The notes under the pieces are model-generated. The model did not search any database, was not told the DNA's origin, and was given only the letters and a program-made list of their open reading frames with translations. A program made the translations under genes and the position numbers. DNA of 22,309 bases from Thermoflexales bacterium (lineage in GTDB: Bacteria; Chloroflexota; Anaerolineae; Fen-1058), in assembly GCA_016931085.1 (NCBI GenBank), contig JAFGFO010000477.1, positions 1-22,309 on the forward strand. The letters run 5' to 3'. Below are positions 7,955-14,120 of the stretch, piece by piece. Numbering within the stretch: position 1 is the first letter of the stretch; every line of letters starts with the position of its first letter.

Positions 7955-8686
7955 ATGACAAGTAAAATAGCGTATCTCACAATTGACGATGCTCCTTCTG
8001 TGACGATGAGTGAGAAGGTGGATTATCTGTTATCCAAACATATTCCCGCCATTTGGTTTTGTCAAGGCAGTCTTCTGGAACAACGGACAAATGCCGCGAT
8101 CCGCGCCATTCGTAAAGGATTCGTCCTGGGCAATCACGCTTACAATCATCCTTACTTCTCCGATCTCGAGCTAACGCAGTGCTACGAACAAATTCAACGG
8201 ACCGATGACATGATTGAAGCGGTATATGCCAGGGCCGGCGTACAACGTCCTGCCAAGTACTTTCGTTTTCCCTACGGGGACAAGGGGGGATTAAAGTATT
8301 CGGAAGTCTTGGAGGCCTACTCGGAAGCCGGATTAGAGCGCAAAGAAGCCCTCCAAACTTATCTGCGCCAACTCGGATACGCTCCCCCTCCGGTGGAACA
8401 CATCACGTATCGTTATTATCAGGTCAATGGATTACGGGAAGACGTGGATTGGTATTGGACTTATGATGTGATGGAGTGGTCGATATATGCAGCCGAACAC
8501 TTGTATGGCGTAGACAGCCTTGAGAAGGTCTTGGCCCGTATGGATGAAGACGAGCCAGAAGGATTTCGAGGGCTGAATGATCCCAGCTCGGCTGAAATCG
8601 TGTTGATTCACGATCATCTTGAGACTTCAAGTTGTTTTGTTTCCATCATAGAACGCCTGCTGGAGAAAGGGCTATCTTTCATCTAG
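7955..8686 (+). CDS. Polysaccharide deacetylase (NodB-homology) family protein
   Basis: Metal-dependent deacetylase of carbohydrate esterase family 4, acting on N-acetylated sugars. The 243-residue product shows motif 1 as TIDDAPS (metal-binding and catalytic aspartates), motif 2 as NHAYNHPYFSDL (metal-binding histidines), motif 3 as RFPYGDK and the late motif LIHDH. All key residues are present, so activity is likely. There is no signal peptide, so it may be cytoplasmic or its substrate small. The frame is open back to a TTG at 7853 directly after the acetyltransferase stop; ATG 7955 is chosen because the NodB fold begins there, and ATG 7934 is an alternative. The AT-richer composition is shared with the two genes before it. 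Confidence 0.88.
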   Translation: MTSKIAYLTIDDAPSVTMSEKVDYLLSKHIPAIWFCQGSLLEQRTNAAIRAIRKGFVLGNHAYNHPYFSDLELTQCYEQIQRTDDMIEAVYARAGVQRPAKYFRFPYGDKGGLKYSEVLEAYSEAGLERKEALQTYLRQLGYAPPPVEHITYRYYQVNGLREDVDWYWTYDVMEWSIYAAEHLYGVDSLEKVLARMDEDEPEGFRGLNDPSSAEIVLIHDHLETSSCFVSIIERLLEKGLSFI

Positions 8687-8749
8687 GTCCACGTTTTCTA
8701 GGCGCCGTGTTCAGTTTGGCACAAATCTGGTACAATGGTGCCGGAGGAA

Positions 8750-9997
8750 ATGTTGAAAATCAAGTGCCCGTCGTGTCTGGCCGACATACAAGAAGCCGAG
8801 CTTGGCGATAATGGCTATACCTGTCCCAGGCCCACCTGCCAAAGGCCCATTCCACCCTCGTACGTGGCCGACTACCGCCAGCACCCACCGGTGATCGTCA
8901 GCGCGGTGGGGCTACGCGGCCACGGCAAGACGGTCTATTTCGCCTCGCTCTTTCGCGCCTTGTACCTGATGACCGAGCGCTGGCCAGAATTCTATCACAC
9001 CCCCCTCGACGACGCGGCCATGCTCCGCGTCAAGGAGGAGGCCGAGCGGCTCGAGCAGGGAGAATTGCCCGCCCCTACGCCCTTCAATCCCAACAACCCG
9101 CCCGATCCGGTCCTGGTCAGGGTCAGCGGCATCCCCCTGTACTCTGGCTGCACCCTGCTTTTCTACGACGCGAGCGGCGAGAGCTTTACGGCTGACATGG
9201 GCAAGCTGGGCAGCTATGTGCCATTTCTACAGCAAGCGCGGACGGTCATGTTCCTGGTCAGCGCACCCGATCTGTCACCTCAGCCGGCGCAAGCGATGAA
9301 AGAACTGCTCAGCCGCTATATCGGCGGCATGCGCCACCAACGGGTCAACACCCGCCAGCAGCAGTTGGCCGTGGTCTATACCAAGGCCGATCAAATGGAT
9401 TTTACAGCTTCCCGCTGGCAAGCCCTGGACACCTATCTCCGCCAGGGCTTGGGCGATGGGCTGGAAGACCCCGAAAGCTACCGGCAAAAGATGGTGTGGG
9501 CCTCGGATCAACTGCGCGAGTACACCCGGCAGCAGCTCAAGGCTTACCAGTTCCTGGCGATGGCCGGCGGCAATTTCGAGCGCGTGACCTTCTCTGTCAT
9601 CTCGGCGCTTGGCACGCAGCCGGAAACGCGCGAGAATGGGCAGCAAAGTGTCATTGAAATCAGCCCTGTCCCCTGCCGCATCATGGACCCGCTCTTGTGG
9701 ATCGTGGAAAACGCGCGCCCGGCCTGGAGGCAGGGCCTGTGGTGGAAGAGGAATCGCTGGAAAATCGCCGCTCTCTGGCTGGTGTCTCAAGTGCTCAGCC
9801 TCGTGTGCAGCGTCACGGGGATATTCGTGGGCATCCAGGTGGGGGCTAATCTGGCTAACTGGAGCGCACCCTGGCAGTGGGCGGCGTTGCGGCCCGCTTT
9901 GGAGGTCTCGGCCGAGCTTGGCGCCATCATCGCCATAGCCGGCGTGCTCCTGATTTCGCCCGTGCTCTTCCGCATCGTCAAGCCCTGGCTGGACTGA
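8750..9997 (+). CDS. Zinc-ribbon P-loop GTPase with C-terminal membrane helices
   Basis: A 415-residue protein. An N-terminal zinc ribbon uses C6, C9, C25 and C30. A GTPase-like domain has the P-loop GLRGHGKT (54-61), a DxxG-like switch D140-A-S-G143 and a base-recognition-like TKAD (211-214). Two hydrophobic helices lie near 340-370 and 385-412. The order fits the TRAFAC-like GTPases described together with GAP1 proteins in bacterial NTP-dependent conflict systems; that assignment is from memory of domain architecture. The next gene is a GAP1-like protein 42 bases downstream. GGAGGA at 8743-8748 supports a start at ATG 8750 or TTG 8753 rather than ATG 8735. A TACAAT -10-like box overlaps 8731-8736 but lacks a clear -35. 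Confidence 0.8.
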   Translation: MLKIKCPSCLADIQEAELGDNGYTCPRPTCQRPIPPSYVADYRQHPPVIVSAVGLRGHGKTVYFASLFRALYLMTERWPEFYHTPLDDAAMLRVKEEAERLEQGELPAPTPFNPNNPPDPVLVRVSGIPLYSGCTLLFYDASGESFTADMGKLGSYVPFLQQARTVMFLVSAPDLSPQPAQAMKELLSRYIGGMRHQRVNTRQQQLAVVYTKADQMDFTASRWQALDTYLRQGLGDGLEDPESYRQKMVWASDQLREYTRQQLKAYQFLAMAGGNFERVTFSVISALGTQPETRENGQQSVIEISPVPCRIMDPLLWIVENARPAWRQGLWWKRNRWKIAALWLVSQVLSLVCSVTGIFVGIQVGANLANWSAPWQWAALRPALEVSAELGAIIAIAGVLLISPVLFRIVKPWLD

Positions 9998-9999
9998 TA

Positions 10000-10039
10000 T
10001 TAACAATTAATAATTAACAATTAATAATTAATAATTAAC
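10000..10039. repeat. AT-only tandem repeat between GTPase and FGE-GAP1 genes
   Basis: Two copies of TTAACAATTAATAA followed by partial copies fill 40 bases with a single C type as the only non-A/T base, in otherwise GC-rich sequence. It ends at the base before the GTG start of the next gene and replaces any ribosome binding site. Such AATTAATAATTAAC blocks look like a mobile or expandable spacer rather than a promoter. Confidence 0.7.
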
Positions 10040-12346
10040 GTGTTTACTTTCGACAAAACAGGCTTTCCGCTCTTGTTTATACCCGATCTGGCCATCGAGG
10101 TCCATCTCTTGCCGGTGAGCAAGGCGCAGTTCGAGCGTTTTATCGCCGAGCAGCTCGGCGGGCAGTGGGCGGGGACGTCTGAGGCTGCCGCCTCTACAGG
10201 CGAGCGAGAAGATCTCTTTATGACCGGCGTCTTGCCAGAAGAGGCCCTGGCTTTCGCGCGCTGGCTGGGCGAGGGTTTTGATTTGCCCAGCCTGGACGAA
10301 TGGCGTGCCATCTACCGCGCGCTCGAACGCCAGCCACTGGCTCTTGGCCAGCCGGCCTTGCAACTGGCGGGCGGTCCGGCCAAGACGATACTCGAGCAGC
10401 TCGTGCGGCAGGTGCAAAGCGGGAGCTTGCTGGACCTAGCCCTCATGCGAGGGGGGGTTTTAGAGTGGGTCCGCCAGGGTGAGGGCAACTGGCTGGGGCG
10501 AGGGCAGCCGCGCCACATCTTTCTCCCCAACTTGTTCAACCCCTTGTCCGAGCGGGACGATCAGATCAGGCCTGTCCAACTCAAGCGCTCGCGTTATTTT
10601 GGTTTTCGCCTGATCAGGCGCAATCGAAAACCCACCCCCAACGTCGCGGTGACCGTGCAAGCCGGGCAACACATCTTTACCAGCGTAGAGAAAGAGCAAT
10701 CCCCACACGGCAAGGAGGGCTTTCAGACGCTTTTCTACACCCAGCCGGCTTTGTCCAAGAGCGAGGCCGAAGATATCGAAACACGCCTGGTCTACTTTTT
10801 GTCGGATACAAAGCCTATCGACCGGCTTTTCTTCAGCATCTCTAGCGGCAAAGTCATCGTAAGCCAGATCGTGCCCCTGCCCGAAGCGGATCGTTTTGGC
10901 CGCAGGGGGCGTTACCTGGCTCACAGCCTGGCGTTCACGGCCGAGAGCTTTGTCCAACTGGGCGCCGACCCATTTTCCGTTTTCGAGCATTTCCCCTTGA
11001 TCACCGACGTCCCGACAGCCTTGAGAAGCGGCGATCCGAGGACAGGGAATATGGGGATAGTCGTGCGTGCGCTGGATGTGCAGCCCACGCAGCAAATCCA
11101 GGCTGCTCAAGGCTGGCCGGCGGCCGAGTTGAAGCGGCTGAGTTTGCTGGCACTGCAGGCTGGCCGGCTGGCCCACGATCGCTCGGCGGTGGCCTTGGTG
11201 GGGCAGCCTGAAGAGATTCAATCCGCCTTGCAGGCGGCATTTTTGGCCGTGCCTGGCTCCCTACGCCTGCGGTGCACGTTCGACACCTATTTTTATCGCT
11301 GCAACCTGGCCAGCACCTACTACTGGGCAGTCGGTTTGCCCGAAGCGCCCAACGATCCCCGGCTCGTCGTCGTCGACGCGCGCTCACGGCAGCTCGTGAC
11401 AGACACGCCTCTCTCCCCCCAGACAGCTTACGAGCGTTGGGTGGTCGAGCAACTTGAAACGGAGAACCTGGCCTGGGTAGCACATTGGAAAGATTATGCC
11501 TTTGCCGTGTGTGAATGGCTGGACGGTCGCGGCGACTGTCACACCCCGCTGGTGGAAGAGGCGCCGCTGGACGTCATTGACTCTACCTTCCTGGCCAATG
11601 CCTCCCAGGTGCAGGCCTTGCTTCACAACAAGCTGCTTCGAGACGGGCTGTTGTCGCCCGGCCTGGTCGAGTGTGTAGCGGAACAGGTCCAGCGCCGGAT
11701 GAGGCCGGTCGAACACTACCGGCGGCTGCGGCAGGGCTTTGAGCGCTCTCAACTGGCAGAGCTCTTGTACCAGCTTTACAAGGAGCAAGCCTTTCAGTCA
11801 CCGCCGACTGAACAGCTCCAAGAGCTGGGGGCGCTCGTGGACAAGGTCGAGCTGCCGGCCTTGCGGGCGCTCTATGCAAGCTGGTCGGGGCAGCGTCCAA
11901 GGCTGCGCCGGGAACTCGAGCACCTGGGCCAGGAAGAATATCGCGAGTTTGTGCAGCTTGCCTTGCACGCCGGACTTGTGGATGATCCCCTGGCCCTGCT
12001 GGTGCCCAGGCGCGGCTCGCCATTCCTGGACATCTACCTGGCCTCGGGCGAACTTCCCGTGCACGGCCTGGCCGCGCTCGTCCAGGCGTTGTTGGCGGGG
12101 CGCGAAACCGACAGCCTGGCTCGCCTGGCGGCTTACGTCCCGGAGCAGCCGGCGGAAGAGTTGCACGCGATGCAGAGAGCGATTGGAAAACGCCCTGACA
12201 TTCCCCCCGCATTCCGGCAAGCGCTTGACGAAGCGCTGCGCGCGCTCCCACCTGACGGTGCACCGTTCAGAAATGGCGTGCCGGCCAACTTTTGGCAATC
12301 CGTTCTAAAGCGGCCCGGCGAGAACGAGCGGGACGAAAGGGGTTGA
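10040..12346 (+). CDS. FGE-like (sulfatase-modifying factor fold) plus GAP1-like protein
   Basis: A 768-residue protein with no membrane segment. Residues 1-195 resemble the formylglycine-generating-enzyme/SUMF1 fold: VHLLPVSKAQFERFI, PEEALAFARWLGEGFDLPSLDEW, GGVLEWV and a closing YFGFRLIRR. This region has no cysteine, so it cannot do the copper/cysteine chemistry of true FGE and is probably a binding module. Residues 220-345 (HGKEGFQTLFYTQPALS, IETRLVYFLSD, FGRRGRYLAHSLAFT) resemble the N-terminal domain of GTPase-associated protein 1. Residues 370-460 (LLAL...VPGSLRLRCTFDTYFYR) resemble its middle domain. The rest is helical. The start is GTG without a Shine-Dalgarno site. It probably works with the upstream GTPase. 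Family assignment is from remembered patterns and needs a profile search. Confidence 0.78.
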   Translation: MFTFDKTGFPLLFIPDLAIEVHLLPVSKAQFERFIAEQLGGQWAGTSEAAASTGEREDLFMTGVLPEEALAFARWLGEGFDLPSLDEWRAIYRALERQPLALGQPALQLAGGPAKTILEQLVRQVQSGSLLDLALMRGGVLEWVRQGEGNWLGRGQPRHIFLPNLFNPLSERDDQIRPVQLKRSRYFGFRLIRRNRKPTPNVAVTVQAGQHIFTSVEKEQSPHGKEGFQTLFYTQPALSKSEAEDIETRLVYFLSDTKPIDRLFFSISSGKVIVSQIVPLPEADRFGRRGRYLAHSLAFTAESFVQLGADPFSVFEHFPLITDVPTALRSGDPRTGNMGIVVRALDVQPTQQIQAAQGWPAAELKRLSLLALQAGRLAHDRSAVALVGQPEEIQSALQAAFLAVPGSLRLRCTFDTYFYRCNLASTYYWAVGLPEAPNDPRLVVVDARSRQLVTDTPLSPQTAYERWVVEQLETENLAWVAHWKDYAFAVCEWLDGRGDCHTPLVEEAPLDVIDSTFLANASQVQALLHNKLLRDGLLSPGLVECVAEQVQRRMRPVEHYRRLRQGFERSQLAELLYQLYKEQAFQSPPTEQLQELGALVDKVELPALRALYASWSGQRPRLRRELEHLGQEEYREFVQLALHAGLVDDPLALLVPRRGSPFLDIYLASGELPVHGLAALVQALLAGRETDSLARLAAYVPEQPAEELHAMQRAIGKRPDIPPAFRQALDEALRALPPDGAPFRNGVPANFWQSVLKRPGENERDERG

Positions 12347-12349
12347 TGA

Positions 12350-12784
12350 ATGCTGAGGCGAATGGGACTTCAACTCGTGACCTTGGGGCTGGCATACGTG
12401 GCCTTGTTGACCGGCTGCAGCTTGTTGGCTGGCCTGGCGCTCGGCGCCACGACGCAGCCAGCCTCCGCGCCGCCGGCCGCCACGCTCGAGCCGCCATTGA
12501 TCAGCACGGTCGCCGTGCCTACGCCACTCGCTACGCTCGCCACACTTGCGCCTCAAGCGACAGCCGTTCCCGCCCCCACGCTTCCCCCGTCTGCGCCTGG
12601 GGCGGGTGGCAAGTGCGAGCTCATCCACGTGGTCGAAGCCGGCGATACCGTGTTGGGGCTAGCCAGGCGTTACGGGACAACGGTCGAGGCGATCGCCAGT
12701 GCCAACAACCTGGAAACGACCGCCTCGCTCAAGATTGGCTACCAACTGATCATCCCGCTGTGCGCGCCGACGCCGGCGCCCTAA
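12350..12784 (+). CDS. LysM-domain lipoprotein
   Basis: A 144-residue exported protein. A signal peptide (RR then a hydrophobic run) ends in the lipobox LLTGC, with C23 as lipidation site. A Pro/Ala/Thr-rich linker covers residues 33-87. A single LysM domain follows at 93-136 (HVVEAGDTVLGLARRYGTTV ... GYQLIIP), which would bind peptidoglycan or another N-acetylglucosamine polymer. It starts three bases after the FGE-GAP1 stop with an AAAGGGG site, so it is probably in that operon. Two cysteines flank the LysM domain and could form a disulfide. It ends convergently with dnaN. Confidence 0.88.
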   Translation: MLRRMGLQLVTLGLAYVALLTGCSLLAGLALGATTQPASAPPAATLEPPLISTVAVPTPLATLATLAPQATAVPAPTLPPSAPGAGGKCELIHVVEAGDTVLGLARRYGTTVEAIASANNLETTASLKIGYQLIIPLCAPTPAP

Positions 12785-12800
12785 TCGGAAGATCGTTTAA

Positions 12801-12821
12801 GGTTTCAAGTTTCAGGTTTCA
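12801..12821. repeat. Three tandem 7-mers (GGTTTCA type)
   Basis: GGTTTCA, AGTTTCA and GGTTTCA occupy the 39-base gap between the convergent lysM and dnaN genes. No hairpin terminator is visible there. Confidence 0.6.
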
Positions 12822-12823
12822 GG

Positions 12824-14002
12824 CTATCTGGCCGCCAGGTGCATAGGCATGATGACGTGGATATAGTCGTCGTCGCCCACCGGCCGCAGCAGGCCCGGGC
12901 TGGTCGAAGCGCTCGTCTCGAGCGCGACCTGGGACGTGCCGACCACCCCCAAAACGTCGAGCATGTACTTGACGTTGAAGGCGATTTCGAGCGGGTCGCC
13001 TTCGACGGCCGCGTCCATCTCCCCGGCGTTATCGCCCGTCTCGGCCGAGGTAGCGGCCACCGTCACGTGGCCTGGGGCCAACTCGCCGCCAGGAGAAATG
13101 GTCAGCCGGACGATGTTGGCGCTTTCGCGCGCGAACACGTTGGCGGCCTTGCAGGCCTTGGCGAGTTCGGCCGTGTTGATCACGGTGCGCGTCGTGTGCT
13201 TCTTGGGGATGATGGCGGTATAGTCTGGGAAATTGCCGTCGATCAACTGGCTAACCAGTTCGACGTTGTCCAGGCGGAACATCACCTGGTTCTTGGTCTG
13301 GGTGACCGTGACGCCGACGGGGTTCTCCTGGGGGCTAAATTGCGGCCCACCGGCCCCGATCACGCGGCCCAATTCGGCCAGCACGCGGGCCGGGATGATG
13401 ACCGACAGCGGCTGGCTGACCGGGGCATCCAGGTGGGTCGTGCGCACCGATAGGCGAAAGCCGTCGGCGGCGGCAAGGATCAACTGCCCCTGCCCGGCCT
13501 CCTGGCCCTCCGGCTTGAGTTGGGCCAGCACACCCGTGAGTATGGGGCGGCTTTCGTCGGAGGCGGCCGCAAAGGCCACCTGCTCGATGGCCTGGCGCAG
13601 CGCGTCCGGCGCGATGTGAATGGTATCCTGCTCGTCAACGCCGGGGATCAGCGGGAACTCTTGGGCGTCAATGCCACGCACGTTGTTTTCGAAGCGGCCG
13701 CACTTGACGTGCAGCGTCTGGCTACGCACGCTGAGTTCCATGTCCACCTGGTCGGGCGGCAGGGCGTTGATCAGATCGACGAAGGTGCGAGCCGGGATGG
13801 TCGTCGCGCCATCCTCGTGAACCTGCCCACCCACCCAGCACGTAATGCCGACCTCCAGGTTAGTCGCGCTGAGCTTGAGCCGGCCGTTGTCGGTGGCCAG
13901 CAGAATATTGCCCAGCACTGGCAGCGTGCTGCGCACGGCCACTGCCCGGCTGACGATGGACAAGCCTTTGGCCAGGTTTTCTTGCAAGCAGGATACTTTC
14001 AT
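12824..14002 (-). CDS. dnaN: DNA polymerase III beta subunit (sliding clamp)
   Basis: The ring-shaped clamp that holds DNA polymerase III on DNA. The 392-residue length and three-domain pattern are normal: MKVSCLQENLAKGLSIVSRAVAVRSTLPVLGNILL at the start, domain-two block FAAASDESRPILTGVL, LVSQLIDGNFPDYTAIIP, and a C-terminal DDDYIHVIMPMHLAAR instead of the common VIMPMRL. A strong GAGGGGG ribosome binding site precedes the ATG. The gene is not next to dnaA here; it is divergent from a Lon-like protease gene. No anomalies in the frame. An extended -10 promoter lies just upstream. Confidence 0.97.
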   Translation of the reverse strand: MKVSCLQENLAKGLSIVSRAVAVRSTLPVLGNILLATDNGRLKLSATNLEVGITCWVGGQVHEDGATTIPARTFVDLINALPPDQVDMELSVRSQTLHVKCGRFENNVRGIDAQEFPLIPGVDEQDTIHIAPDALRQAIEQVAFAAASDESRPILTGVLAQLKPEGQEAGQGQLILAAADGFRLSVRTTHLDAPVSQPLSVIIPARVLAELGRVIGAGGPQFSPQENPVGVTVTQTKNQVMFRLDNVELVSQLIDGNFPDYTAIIPKKHTTRTVINTAELAKACKAANVFARESANIVRLTISPGGELAPGHVTVAATSAETGDNAGEMDAAVEGDPLEIAFNVKYMLDVLGVVGTSQVALETSASTSPGLLRPVGDDDYIHVIMPMHLAAR

Positions 14003-14039
14003 GGGACCCCCTCTTATGAGATATGTAACGCCTGTATTG

Positions 14040-14049
14040 ATTATACCAC
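14040..14049 (-). promoter_or_regulatory. Predicted extended -10 promoter of dnaN
   Basis: On the minus strand TGG-TATAAT (plus 14040-14048) is an extended -10 box about 38 bases upstream of the ATG. A poor -35 candidate (TTTGCT, 16 bases upstream) overlaps the direct repeat described at 14062-14076. Confidence 0.55.
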
Positions 14050-14061
14050 AATCGACAATTT

Positions 14062-14076
14062 AGCAAATCAGCAAAT
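14062..14076. promoter_or_regulatory. Direct repeat AGCAAAT x2 between divergent promoters
   Basis: AGCAAAT occurs at 14062-14068 and 14070-14076, one base apart, between the -10 boxes of dnaN and the Lon-like gene. It is well placed to be a shared regulator site. No known binding motif is recognised. Confidence 0.35.
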
Positions 14077-14077
14077 G

Positions 14078-14086
14078 TGATATAAT
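14078..14086 (+). promoter_or_regulatory. Predicted extended -10 promoter of the Lon-like gene
   Basis: TGA-TATAAT at 14078-14086 is a consensus extended -10 box, 34 bases before the start codon. There is no convincing -35 at 17 bases, which extended -10 promoters tolerate. Confidence 0.6.
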
Positions 14087-14120
14087 ATCCTGCAACAACT
14101 TTACCGACACAGGATACATC

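Noticed and set aside
8716..8736. TTGGCAC...GGTACAAT as a sigma54 promoter before the GTPase gene
   Set aside because: The GC dinucleotide is missing at the required distance from GG, and sigma54 is not expected in this group.
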